Shown here one piece after another: positions 37,382 through 48,000 of a stretch of DNA of 64,000 bases; the first letter of the stretch is position 1, and every line of letters starts with the position of its first letter. Both the position numbers and the translations under genes were made by a program. The notes below the pieces were generated by a model. It was not told the DNA's origin. It ran no database searches and worked only from the letters and a program-made list of their open reading frames with translations. Source of the stretch: G965218495 sp965262785 (GTDB lineage: Bacteria > Bacteroidota > Rhodothermia > Rhodothermales > Bin80); the NCBI GenBank assembly GCA_965262785.1, contig OZ253559.1, positions 2,852,001-2,916,000 of the forward strand. Direction: 5' to 3'.

Positions 37382-40192
37382 CTATTTCTCGATCGTGAGC
37401 TTCAATCCAAGCTGTCTCGCTGCCTCCTTCATTGTTTTGAACGCCGAGTCATTTTCGCTCAACGCCCTGCCCTCGGGAAGCACCATTTCAAACTGCACGC
37501 CGAGCCCCAGCTTCTTCAAGTTCATCCGCGCGGCAGGACCGACGAAGCAACGGAAGAGCTCAGACCAACTCTCGACTGGAACCTCACCATGTACAACGAA
37601 TCTATGCACCGTACCCGTGCTATCAGTCTCCGTCCCAGTCCCAGCTTCTCCGCTCCGGCCGGTGGCACTTGTTTCTCCCCCACCGTCGCCGCCTCCGGCA
37701 GTTTCCTCGCCTCCTTGAACTAAAGCCGGTTCAGGATCGAACGGGGGGATGATCCAAAGCCCGTCTTCGCTCGGGTCTAGTGCTATCGACCGCTTGCAGT
37801 ACCGGATCTGTAGTGTCGAGATGCTTCCACCGCGACCGATGCCCACGAGACCATCAGCGCAGGCTCGGGTCAGTCCGGCGGTCACCGCTTCCTTGGCCGC
37901 GATCATGGGTTTATCAGTGAACCGAAGGAATGCCTCAACGGCATCCTTCAGGCGCAGCTCCCCTTCCTCTGGAATTAGGCCCGTGCTCTCCAAGGTCACC
38001 GAGCCAACACGTCGGAGAATCCACTCCTCGTCCTCGACCAAGGTCGTCCACACGTAGCCGAGGTGTTCCTGAAAGGTTGTCCGCGCATCCGGGAGAAAAG
38101 ATGCTTCCACCTCCCGCCCTCGCAGTCGAAGGGCAACCGTGTATGCTGGACCCAGTGCCTGAAAGGCTACTCGGCGTGCCGCGTCGAGGCGTTTCCTTAG
38201 GTCGTCCTGCTGATGTTCGTCGAGATGATCCCAATAGTCGGCGCGCACGCCTTCCAAAGCCGCCTTCTTTTGATAGGCTTGCCGCAGTTTGCTGAGCCCT
38301 CGTGCAGTTCCCACCAAGTAGAGAAGCGTATTCCGGTAAAGGCGGTCCTTTCGACCGCACCGGGTGCTGATGGACCGCACGCGTTCTTGAATTGCATCCA
38401 TTGCTCCACGGTTCTCTTCCCAAGCAAGCGACGGCGGCAGAATCAGCAGCGTTAGAGATTTCTGCTCCGGCAGGTCCTCGGCTGGGTTGACGATGACACG
38501 CCACGTCGCACCGGCCAAGGCACTCTTTTGGGACTCCGTGCGGAGGTTCTCCAGAATCTCTTCACCGAAGCCCTCCTTCGCGCTCAGCTGGCGGTACTGG
38601 ACGACCAGCTTGTTGAGCGTCGGCTTTGTGCCGAACCAATAGCGCTTCCCCAGACTTCCGGCGGACGCCATGTGGAGGTAGAAGCAGCGGTTCTCCAGTG
38701 CCAGCAAGGCTCCATCCATGTAGCCCCAGTTCAGGCCCTGCCGTGAGCATGCAAGCTTCAGGTCCTTAGAGCTGAATCCGCTCCGACCACCTTGGCCGCC
38801 GAAAGAGCCAAGAAGTATGGCAGAAGCCAAGCCTTCCCCAATGGCCTCCGTCTGGTAGTCACCACCGCGTTCCTCGTCGAAGATGCCTGCATTGGATCGC
38901 TCGCCTATGATGTCGGCCGCGGCGACGGACTGGTACGGCGGCCCCCAGAGGCGCGTCAATGCGGCCTGCACAGCATCGACAGACCAGTGGACATGGCACG
39001 GCTGGATCAGATGTTGCGTTTGAGTGTTTCCCCGGCGACGTTTCCAGAGATCTCCCACGATGCTCGCAAGCAGGCGCAATACGCCCCGCGTCCGCTGCAA
39101 GTCGGGGTGGCTTCCCCAACGGGTGTAAAGAGCATCAATGAGTAAGGGATGGAATGGGTAGGCCCGTTGGATCTGCTCGCGGTACGTATTCTTCGCAGCC
39201 CCGGAGGGCACCTCGCCGGAGTGAGCCGCGTACATGCCTTGATAGACGCGAGCAATCTTTATGGGATAATCCGGCTCACTCTCCGGTGCGATAGATTCGA
39301 ACAGTCTGGCACGGACCACCTCATAGATTTCATCGTCTGCGACCGGCTTGATGTCGGCCCCTAGGCGCTGGAAGCGTTTCTCCAGCGCCACGAATGCCTC
39401 CTGTCCCTTCTCGCTCTGCGCGACTTCGTACTTGCTCGCCGGCAGGGTCGCAACCACGACCGCGCTCGGGACTTGCTGCGCGGACTCAGTTAGTTGCTGG
39501 ATGAAGGAAATGGTCTGATCGGCGAGACTTGTGTGGCCGACCGGTACCGCTGCCGCTCCTACGCAATAGTCGGCCAACTCGTCCAGGAGAATCACACACG
39601 GCGATGCGGCTTGAAGGATTTCTACGAAGAGTCCCTGCGGGACTCGCTGGCTTTCGTCGTTCGCACGCACGCGTTCGTAGAGGGTCTTCCCGCCAAGCTG
39701 GTACGCTAACTCACCCCACAACGTGCGCAGATGAACGCCGTCGGAAGCCTTGCGTCCCTGGGTCGCATCGCATGTCTGATTCGTGAAGACGGCAACGCCC
39801 TTTACTTTATCGGGTAGTGGTCCACCAATGGCTTTCTGGAGGTCTCCGGCGTGCGGAGAACCATTTAGCCGATCCGCGTGCTTCGCCAGATGCCATAGAG
39901 CCACGAGCGTGTGTGTCTTACCGCCGCCGAAGACCGTCTGCAGACTGATGATGCGGTCGCCGGTCTCGCCTCCACTACGCAACGCCCCTGTGACCCGATT
40001 CAGCACCTTGGACAACCCGGCCGTCAAGTAGGTCTTGCCAAAGAACTCCTCAGCATCGAGGTAGACCTCAGGCGCGGTGCCCTGGACTACCGCCCAGAGG
40101 TTGGCGGCGAACACCGCTTCGGCGAGGCGTCCCTCTCGAATGTCTACGTGAGGTGTCGCAACAGCGTACCAAGGCTTAAGTACTTCACTCAT
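37382..40192 (-). CDS. DUF499-type P-loop ATPase of a defence operon
   Basis: 936 residues. The N-terminal AAA-like ATPase has Walker A FGGGKTHTL (88-96) in the DUF499 setting IISLQTVFGGGKTHT, a Walker B VILLDELADY (200-209), and a sensor-like VVVATLPASKYE near 258. The remaining two thirds is helical and ends in a beta-rich segment behind a Gly/Ser/Thr-rich linker (GGGDGGGETSATGRSGEAGTG, near 835-860). DUF499 ATPases are repeatedly found beside DUF1156 methyltransferases and helicases in anti-phage clusters. This is the last gene of the four-gene operon, 6 bases after the methyltransferase stop. Precise mechanism unknown; ATP-driven DNA remodelling is inferred. Confidence 0.88.
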   Translation of the reverse strand: MSEVLKPWYAVATPHVDIREGRLAEAVFAANLWAVVQGTAPEVYLDAEEFFGKTYLTAGLSKVLNRVTGALRSGGETGDRIISLQTVFGGGKTHTLVALWHLAKHADRLNGSPHAGDLQKAIGGPLPDKVKGVAVFTNQTCDATQGRKASDGVHLRTLWGELAYQLGGKTLYERVRANDESQRVPQGLFVEILQAASPCVILLDELADYCVGAAAVPVGHTSLADQTISFIQQLTESAQQVPSAVVVATLPASKYEVAQSEKGQEAFVALEKRFQRLGADIKPVADDEIYEVVRARLFESIAPESEPDYPIKIARVYQGMYAAHSGEVPSGAAKNTYREQIQRAYPFHPLLIDALYTRWGSHPDLQRTRGVLRLLASIVGDLWKRRRGNTQTQHLIQPCHVHWSVDAVQAALTRLWGPPYQSVAAADIIGERSNAGIFDEERGGDYQTEAIGEGLASAILLGSFGGQGGRSGFSSKDLKLACSRQGLNWGYMDGALLALENRCFYLHMASAGSLGKRYWFGTKPTLNKLVVQYRQLSAKEGFGEEILENLRTESQKSALAGATWRVIVNPAEDLPEQKSLTLLILPPSLAWEENRGAMDAIQERVRSISTRCGRKDRLYRNTLLYLVGTARGLSKLRQAYQKKAALEGVRADYWDHLDEHQQDDLRKRLDAARRVAFQALGPAYTVALRLRGREVEASFLPDARTTFQEHLGYVWTTLVEDEEWILRRVGSVTLESTGLIPEEGELRLKDAVEAFLRFTDKPMIAAKEAVTAGLTRACADGLVGIGRGGSISTLQIRYCKRSIALDPSEDGLWIIPPFDPEPALVQGGEETAGGGDGGGETSATGRSGEAGTGTETDSTGTVHRFVVHGEVPVESWSELFRCFVGPAARMNLKKLGLGVQFEMVLPEGRALSENDSAFKTMKEAARQLGLKLTIEK

Positions 40193-40198
40193 ATTTTC

Positions 40199-43141
40199 CT
40201 AGTTACCTTCTTCACCGAAAAATAAGCTCCGCTGAACGTTCCTGTACGCAGTGCTCTTACCCTCCATGCTCAGTGCCTGGCGTTCGCCAAGCAAGGTGCT
40301 GACCAGCTTCCAATCTTCCAAATCGCGGGGGAGAACCTCAAACAATGCCTGCGCCAGCTTCCAAAACGGGCGATCCTCCAAGAAGTCACGTTCGACGAGG
40401 TACTCGACGAGGTCTCGACGCTTTTCCTCTTTCCAGAGCAGCATGCAGCGATGTAGCGCGTCGATGTGGGGAGGGTTCTGGTCACTGCCAAGGCCCGCGC
40501 GATCAGCACGGTCCCCAAGTACGGCAAGGCGGCACTTGGGTCCATCTACTACGAAAAGCCCGTGCCCTCGGGCTACTTCCATGGCGTTGTCTTGGTCGCC
40601 CCCGATTTGCACTACCAACCGGGCATCGTCCCATGCCTGCTCCGTCGCGCCGTAGAGGTTTGCCCATACGTAGTAGAGCGTTGAAAGATTGTCTCCGCGA
40701 AACTCGCCTGCAATGGCGTCGCGGGCTGCCTGCTTGGCGAGGTCCAGTAACTCAGGAATGCCAATCGGCGTTCCGTCCGCTTTTTCCACGCGCTCGTACT
40801 TGCCGAAGACACCCACTGCAGGGCCATAGCAGGCGACGATGAGGTCGGCGCCTCTAAAGCCGTAGGACCAGAAGCGCTTTACGGAGTGCCGCACGACGTC
40901 CGCGATTTCGTTCCGAACTTGTTTGAACGAAACAGCGCTCCCAACAGCACGAGGCCGGCAGGCAACTGTAACCGATGTCTCCAAGGAAGCGGTCCCCAAA
41001 GCCAAGGCCGTCTTCGGCATTTCGGTTGCAATCGGCCAAGTAGCGTTGGGCGAAAGTCCCGCTTCAAACAGAGCCGAAATCAGAGCCGTCCAGGCATTGG
41101 TGGACTGGTGCGCAAACATGACCGTTACGAGCTTGGGCTCTCGAACAAGGCGCAGCGCTTCGCTGAAACTTTCCTTGAGAAGTCGTCGATAGTGGATGCG
41201 GGCACGTTCCAGCGAACCATCATGCCGGTGCCTTAGACTCGTAGCTTCGTCCGCCTTCGGCGTCAAGGGCGTGGCAAATACTTCGGGAAACAACGATCCC
41301 ACGCTTCGCTTGAGCCAGACATAGAAAAAATCTGATAGGTCGCCATAGGCAATGGCATCGTCGTAAGGAGGATCGGTCACGACGCAGTGGGCAATGTCCG
41401 ATCCAAGCGGTAGTGACGCGGCATTGCCAAGGAGGACGGTCGGCTCTGTGATGCTTGATCCGTTGGCTGTCCGCTCGCGTTCGATAACTTTGAGCATGTA
41501 CCGAAGTTGTGTGGATGCGGTGCCAGAGCTGCTGGCGAGTGGATTGACTTCCGTGTAATCCCAGATCATAGGAATGGCCTGTCCTCCGAATGGTGTCTCG
41601 CTCTTTTGATGGCTGGACCGCCAGCGCGTAAAGCTGTTATTGAACACAGCCACCCTGTCCAGCCACAGCCCGAGATATAGCCCGAGCGCAAGGCGATAGT
41701 TCTTGTCGGGGATCGCCTGCTCCATCACCTCCAATGCTTCATGTAGGGAGGCAACAAAAGTCTGCATGGCCACGAGCTGGCGCCGATTGAACAAAGCCCC
41801 CCATGTGTTCATTCCGTACAGCCAAGTTTTCACATTCCACTGCTTCTCAGGGATGCGTTCGCTTGGAGACTCAACCTCAATGGTCCCCGCAATAGCGAAT
41901 CCATCCAAGTCGATGTCTTCCACTGCCCGGTAGTCTTTTCCAGCCGTCCCTTGTACGACAGCGCAAACCATCTGCTCGCCCATTCGACCATCACGACCGG
42001 CCGCGCGAATCTCTTTTTCAGATGTGGGCTGGTCACAGTATGGGCAGATCGCAGGCCCTCTTGCGCGCTTGGTCCCTTGCATTCTGGCAATCGCATCGCC
42101 CTTAGCAATACAGAATGAGATTCTCTTTTGCTGCCGATCAACATCAAGTGTGAGCGCAACCTTTGGTGCCTTACTGCGCACGGCAAGGCTGCGCAGCAAT
42201 GGAATCTGCCCCTGGCACGAAGGATTGGAGCAGGGAGTCGTCCTCGCCCATAGGTACGCAAGGACTGGCCGGCCATCCTTACCCGCAGGATACAGATGTT
42301 CGATCTTCTGCCGCACCCGGCCCAGAACCCAGTTCGCCCAATACTCGAAGTCGTGGACAAGGACATTCGGAACGGGAATGTCACGCTTGACGAGCAATCC
42401 GAATTCCTCGGCGATCGCCATTCTTGTCCCAGGCCTGCCGTATTTCTGTGGGAATTCGCAGGTGGCCCGCAGGATCAGATGCGCGACCGGGTTGTAATCG
42501 TTCGCGATGGCGCGGCAGCCGAGTCGGCCTGCTTCGAGTGGAATCGCGCCACCGCCTGCGAAAGGATCGACCATAGTAGGCGTTGCACCATTGTGAGCGA
42601 TGCGTACGAGGTCGCGGGCAATTTGAAGAACCGCCAATCCCTGAACGTTGTCTGGATCGGACGTTTCCCACTTCACCAGCGAGCGGTCGTCTAGCAGCTG
42701 CTTTGGCGGAGCCGGGCTCTTGCGCTTTCCGGCGCCGAATTCCAGCGACTCCGGCGACCACTTTGCGATGAACATCAGGAGGCGAACCCGCAACGTGTCT
42801 CGGATACCAACGTATGGGCGATACGGGTCCTCGTCACGATGTATCACTCGGCCACGACAATAGTGCTTTAGATTCTTCGGCACATGCGTCTTGAGATGCC
42901 GTTCCACAGCCGCACGGAAGTCGGCCGGACACTGCGGATCGTCGGGATCAGGTACGAGTGAAGCAAAAACCACGGCACGTGATACCGGCAAAGGTCGGCG
43001 CGCCCACCAGATATGCAAATGGCTGATGTGAGCGTGATGAATGTTCTTGTCGCGCACGCTCTCAGCAGAGATCTCCCGTACGGGAAGCGCCACCTCGATC
43101 AGCCGCGGGCAGTCGCCATTATTGTTTCGTTGTCCGCTCAC
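40199..43141 (-). CDS. DUF1156-containing DNA methyltransferase
   Basis: 980 residues. The DUF1156 start (LIEVALPVREISAESVRDK then HLHIWWARRPLPVSRA, about 14-56) precedes a class I methyltransferase core. Motif I is DPFAGGGAIPLEAGRLG (192-208) and motif IV is TDPPYD (589-594), which places it among amino-methyltransferases (N6-adenine or N4-cytosine). A long insertion between the motifs carries cysteines in CSNPSC (304-309) and CPYC (366-369), probably a zinc-binding target-recognition part. It would mark host DNA as self for the adjacent helicase/ATPase machinery. It overlaps the UvrD-like gene upstream by 4 bases. Confidence 0.9.
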   Translation of the reverse strand: MSGQRNNNGDCPRLIEVALPVREISAESVRDKNIHHAHISHLHIWWARRPLPVSRAVVFASLVPDPDDPQCPADFRAAVERHLKTHVPKNLKHYCRGRVIHRDEDPYRPYVGIRDTLRVRLLMFIAKWSPESLEFGAGKRKSPAPPKQLLDDRSLVKWETSDPDNVQGLAVLQIARDLVRIAHNGATPTMVDPFAGGGAIPLEAGRLGCRAIANDYNPVAHLILRATCEFPQKYGRPGTRMAIAEEFGLLVKRDIPVPNVLVHDFEYWANWVLGRVRQKIEHLYPAGKDGRPVLAYLWARTTPCSNPSCQGQIPLLRSLAVRSKAPKVALTLDVDRQQKRISFCIAKGDAIARMQGTKRARGPAICPYCDQPTSEKEIRAAGRDGRMGEQMVCAVVQGTAGKDYRAVEDIDLDGFAIAGTIEVESPSERIPEKQWNVKTWLYGMNTWGALFNRRQLVAMQTFVASLHEALEVMEQAIPDKNYRLALGLYLGLWLDRVAVFNNSFTRWRSSHQKSETPFGGQAIPMIWDYTEVNPLASSSGTASTQLRYMLKVIERERTANGSSITEPTVLLGNAASLPLGSDIAHCVVTDPPYDDAIAYGDLSDFFYVWLKRSVGSLFPEVFATPLTPKADEATSLRHRHDGSLERARIHYRRLLKESFSEALRLVREPKLVTVMFAHQSTNAWTALISALFEAGLSPNATWPIATEMPKTALALGTASLETSVTVACRPRAVGSAVSFKQVRNEIADVVRHSVKRFWSYGFRGADLIVACYGPAVGVFGKYERVEKADGTPIGIPELLDLAKQAARDAIAGEFRGDNLSTLYYVWANLYGATEQAWDDARLVVQIGGDQDNAMEVARGHGLFVVDGPKCRLAVLGDRADRAGLGSDQNPPHIDALHRCMLLWKEEKRRDLVEYLVERDFLEDRPFWKLAQALFEVLPRDLEDWKLVSTLLGERQALSMEGKSTAYRNVQRSLFFGEEGN

Positions 43142-45069
43142 GGTAAAACTCCTTCGACGATAGTACTTCCCGATACGGCGCGGGGCCGCGAAGGGCCAAG
43201 TTCATGGAGAAACTTCGACGCGATGGTGGAGGCGTAGATCCTATTCCGTCCCCGAACCTGCGCTCCCATTTTATGAGCCAGATTTCGCGGCAACCGCGTC
43301 ACGCTCGACAGAACGAGAGCGCGTCTCGTTCTTGTGATGGCCACGTAGAAGAGGCGTCTCTGTTCCTCCAGCGATGCCGCCTTTTCGGCCGGTGTGCCCT
43401 GGGTTCGCGTCGGGACAAGCCCGTTGATACATCCGACCACCACCACAAAATCGGCCGTTAGACCCTTCGACTTGTAAAAGCTCATGACGCGGACGTAGTC
43501 AACGTCGGTCGGCAACTCGGGCTGCGTGATGCCAGTGCGGAGCCATTCTCGAAGCTCCTGTGCATCGAAATCGTCCCCTTCGATTTTAGATGATATGGAG
43601 CGAATAGAGCTTACCCAGTCGCCGTTTCCAGGGAAAAGGGCATCCACAAGCGCTTGGCCTCGGACGGTTTCTAGCTCTCCAAGACGTGCCTGCAGCGCTC
43701 GGAATCGCTCCACGAGCGGGCCTGAATAGGGGATGGTAAAGCTGCCCGATGCAAGGCGCTCCAAGGCCATGCGAGGCTCTTCTCCGTACCGCTCACAGTG
43801 ATTCCGCAGCCGCTTCCATGCGCTACTTAGAAGAGAAGGGCTACCGAAACCGCACCAACAGCGCAGCGCTACACGATCCTCTGGATTTGCCAGTAGGGTA
43901 AGAAGCGTGAATGCCTCTTGAGCAAGGTCCTTGTCGAGCGCCTGCTCGTGGAAAAAGCTGTGGGCGTAGACTCCGAGGGCATTGAGTGCGTCGCGGACCG
44001 CGTAACCGAACTGGCGACGCGGAGCCAGGACAAGAACTTGGCCGGGTATCACCTCTTGGCTCTGAATTCGAGACCGAACGATCTCTGCGATGCCGTGGGC
44101 CTCGTCTTCCATACTGTTCCACTGAAGTACGAGCACTTCGCCATTGGGATTTGCCCGCCTCGGCGTGAGCGTACGCGGTGTTCTACGCTGATTGTTACCA
44201 ATCAACGCGTTCGCCAGCTTGACCACACGTCGGGGGCACCGGCGACACACGTCAAGTTCCACGTCGTGGGTCTTAGGATGTGATTTGTCAAAAGTGGCAA
44301 TTCCTTCCGGGTGGGCAAACTTGAAGGAATAGATGGATTGATCCTCGTCCCCGATCACAACGAGCTGTCCTTTTTCGGCAAGCAAGTCCAAAAGATCCTG
44401 TTCCGCCCGGTTGAGGTCCTGGTACTCGTCAACGAGCACATGCTCAAACATTCCGCGATACGGTGACGCCGGATTCTCCTGCAGATATCGAAGCGTCTCC
44501 GGTACGAGTTCTCCAATTAGCATGGCCTGGTGGAACCGAAGCCATCCAACGAGCTCCCTGTCAAAGGCCTCGTCAATGGCGTCTTCCGGCCAACCAGGTG
44601 TCTCGGATTGAAGACGTGCCCAAGCCGCTTGAAATGCCTTAAGATGGCGTTTCCGATCACGTATGCCTCCGAAACCTTCACCGCTCAGGTCTTCGAGCAA
44701 GAAACGCTCCTCGAAGGCTAGGAGAGGGCGCGGAGCGCGGCCGGTGGCTTCGAGAACCTCGGTTTTCCCCAACAGACCGAAACAGAAGGCATGCAGAGTT
44801 CCGGCACGCACCGCATCCACACCCTTTACACCCAGACCAGCCAACTCCTCATCAAGGTCCCGGGCGGCCGTTCGCGTAAAGGTGCAGACCAGAATTCGCT
44901 TTGCGGTCGAGCCGTCCTGTAGCAGGCGCGCAACGCGCCGCATTAGTGCAAACGTCTTGCCCGTTCCGGGACCAGCCAGAACTCGGATCGGAGTATTGTT
45001 CAGTGCTGCTATACGTCTCGCAGGCCCCGCGAGGCCATCATCCCACCTGAACTCAGTTCCTTGGTTCAT
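43138..45069 (-). CDS. UvrD/Rep-like superfamily I DNA helicase
   Basis: 643 residues with a complete set of UvrD/PcrA motifs: RVLAGPGTGKTFALM (Walker A, 33-39), VCTFTRTAARDL (Ia), TLHAFCFGLL (Ib), LVDEYQDLN (II, 212-220), VVIGDEDQSIYSFK (III, 237-250), and near the C-terminus YVRVMSFYKSKGLTADFVVV (V) and LFYVAITRTRRALVL (VI). It is a probable 3'-5' helicase. It lies between and overlaps (4 bases each side) the DUF3883 helicase and the methyltransferase genes, so it is an integral operon member. I see no fused nuclease domain. Confidence 0.92.
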   Translation of the reverse strand: MNQGTEFRWDDGLAGPARRIAALNNTPIRVLAGPGTGKTFALMRRVARLLQDGSTAKRILVCTFTRTAARDLDEELAGLGVKGVDAVRAGTLHAFCFGLLGKTEVLEATGRAPRPLLAFEERFLLEDLSGEGFGGIRDRKRHLKAFQAAWARLQSETPGWPEDAIDEAFDRELVGWLRFHQAMLIGELVPETLRYLQENPASPYRGMFEHVLVDEYQDLNRAEQDLLDLLAEKGQLVVIGDEDQSIYSFKFAHPEGIATFDKSHPKTHDVELDVCRRCPRRVVKLANALIGNNQRRTPRTLTPRRANPNGEVLVLQWNSMEDEAHGIAEIVRSRIQSQEVIPGQVLVLAPRRQFGYAVRDALNALGVYAHSFFHEQALDKDLAQEAFTLLTLLANPEDRVALRCWCGFGSPSLLSSAWKRLRNHCERYGEEPRMALERLASGSFTIPYSGPLVERFRALQARLGELETVRGQALVDALFPGNGDWVSSIRSISSKIEGDDFDAQELREWLRTGITQPELPTDVDYVRVMSFYKSKGLTADFVVVVGCINGLVPTRTQGTPAEKAASLEEQRRLFYVAITRTRRALVLSSVTRLPRNLAHKMGAQVRGRNRIYASTIASKFLHELGPSRPRAVSGSTIVEGVLP

Positions 45070-48000
45070 GTGCCTCGCTCCTCAGGCTCCCCTGGCAGCT
45101 CAACTTGTTGCCCCTGTTGCGCCCAGTCGTCTTCGGTGACAAAGAACTGAATCTGTCGATACATCATCTCGGGATTAAGCTTCGAGACCGGATTCTGGAT
45201 GACGTGCAACTTTGGCCGCTCGCCCTTGCAGAAGGTAATGACGTAAAGCCAAGCCCGCTCGCCAAGTTGGCGCAGCCTGTCCAACTCGGGCCCCGTCAGG
45301 ATGATGGCGCCGGACTGTGCCCGGCCCTTGACCTCGATGAATCGTTTTTCGCCACCAGGTCCCTCAGACCGAACGTCATAGTGCTCTCCGTCACGGCTAA
45401 CGTCTGTGGGCGACCACCCTCGACTGCGCTCGTAGCCCAGGGTCACATCCATGGCGATGGCCTCGACCTCGTCGTCCCGGCGCATCGGGAACCCTTTGGA
45501 CGGTGCTTTGCCGTCGCTCTCCAGCGACGTCACGGGGATCGTAGCAATCATGGCCTCCGTCAAGAGATCGGGAAGGTTGGCGCACAGCATCATCATGAGC
45601 TCCAACTCGTTCAGCCGTTCTGCCTTCCGGGCATTTAGCCCCTCAATTCGCTGATGAAGGCGTTCACGTTCCTCTGCATTGTCATCGCCGAAGAGATGGG
45701 CGTGTTGAAGGTCGTTCAGCTCCCCCTGCAACTCAAGGATAAGATCCGTGAAGGCCGTGTTCAGATACTCCCGGCGCAGGTCGCACTCCACAGATCGAAT
45801 GGCTTTCACGTCGCCAAGTTGGCGCTCGGTGATCTGCTCATAGGCCCATATCTGAATCTCGTCGGTGGGCCTTGGCGCTATGTTGGGAATCGGGAAGCCT
45901 GCCTCTGGCGCGGTGCAGTTCAGAAGGTATGAGGGTGAGGTCGTGCGGAAGCCCATGTGGTCGTACACGATGACATCCAACCGCTCGTGGGCCGTCGGCT
46001 TGCGATGATCCTGGCGCCGCTGCCGCTGTCCATCTTCGATGATCGAGCGGACCAGCCAGATCCGCTGTGGCTTGGCGATATTGGGGTCCACGAGCGTTGC
46101 CCCTCTGGCGAAGGACTGGCGCGCTTCGCTAATCGTCCACGCGATCAGAGCACTGAACAGAGGATGTCCTGGTCCCATAAGCTTCGTCCGCTCCGGCACA
46201 CGCACTTTGCTGGCGACGCTGACAAGTTGCTTATCGAATACTAAGGGAACGTCGTACTTCTCGGGTAGGGCCTGCCGCCGCTCCCGAGCGAGCTCGAGGA
46301 TTGCAGTGGGGGTGGCACCGATGTGCCAAACCGGGAAATGATCGTCAGTGCGGATAGTCCCTCCACACGCCGTCCACGCTCGCTCGAAGAATCGCTGTAT
46401 GAACAGAGGCTGAAGTCGGCGCTCATCCGATGCGTCGCGCAGTTCGCAGGCGGACCGCAAGTCGAGGCGTGAGGCCAGCGAGGCCTTCTTCTGCAAGTCT
46501 ATGAGCTGCTCCGCCCTTTCGTTCGATGCAGATGTCAGAGCCAATTCAGTTGTTCGTGAACTATCCGCTTCATCATCCGAATCAATGGCTTGCTCGATGA
46601 GCCGAACGAGGGGCACACCTTCCAGCCACTCGTCGATCACGTCGTATACCCGGTCGGACCCCATCTGCTCTCGCATTACGTCCATCTTCAAGAGGACGCG
46701 CTCCAGAACCGACCCCTCCCGAGTGTTCTGGGCGACCAGATTGTATACCCACACATCATCCGCCTGGCCGTACCGATGGATGCGCCCCATCCGCTGTTCG
46801 AGTCTGTTGGGGTTCCATGGGAGGTCCCAGTTGATCAGATAGCGGCAGAACTGGAGGTTGATGCCTTCGCCTGCGGCATCGGTCGCCACCATGATTTTCG
46901 CCCGTATGCGAAACTGGCGCTGCGCTTGCTTGCGCGTATCCACATCCATGCCGCCATGAATCGTGGCAACGGTGTAGCCCTTTTCCTCAAGGCGCTGGAC
47001 AAGGCTGTCGAGCGTATCCCGGTGTTCAGTGAAGATCAGTAGCTTTTCATCATCCGCGCGAATGATGTCGGAGGAATCCAGGACGGCGAGAAGCTCACCG
47101 AACTTCGCTTCCTTATGGTTCTTCATGCTATCGGCAAGTTGAAAGAGCCGCTCGACTTCGTCGCGTTCCTCCTCAACTTTGGCCGGATCATCCGTCAAAA
47201 CCTGGCGGAAGATCCGTTGGTCGATACGCTCTCGTTCCTCGTCGGCCAGATCCTCATATTCCGTGATGTCGCGCGGATCGCTGGGATCGAGTTCGCGCCG
47301 GAACAATCGTTTCTTCTCTGCCTCTGAACGACTTGGATCTCTGAGTATCAAGAGAACCTCCGTAAGGGCCTGCAGCCGACGATCCAGCGTCCTCGTGATA
47401 GCGTAGAGGCTGCTGGCCAGACGGCGCTGCATGACCATGAGGGTTAACTCGACGTTCCGGTTCTTCTTCGCCTTGGCCTCCTTGCGCTTCGAACGGACGT
47501 AACGCGTAACCTCGTCGTAGAGGGTCTTTTCCTCCGGCGTAAGTTTGTAACCTGTTGTCTTGGTATGGCGGTTCTTGAAGAGCGCCTGGCCGTCCCAATC
47601 AACCATCTCCTCCTTCAGGCGACGGAGGAAGAATCGATTCCTCGCCTTGCTGATCGGGCGTTCGGCCTCGAAGTCCTCTCCGACGGCTGTATCGTGCGGC
47701 GCTGCCTGCTGCCGTATTCGGTCGGCAACATGCTCATCCTTCTGAAAAAGATCTTCATCCAGAAGCAGAAGTAGCCGGCGGAAGGTGTCCTTTCTTCCCC
47801 GGTGCGGAGTCGCGGTGAGGAAAAGCAGGTGGTCGGTCTTGCCGGTGAGCGCCTTGACTGCCTTGTATCGTCCGCTCTCTTCCAGCTTCGTGCCATACTC
47901 ATATGCCGAGAGCTTGTGCGCTTCGTCGACTACTACGAGGTCCCACTGCGTTGCGGAGACAGCCTTGAGGCCTCCTTCATTCCGCGCAAGGAAATCGACG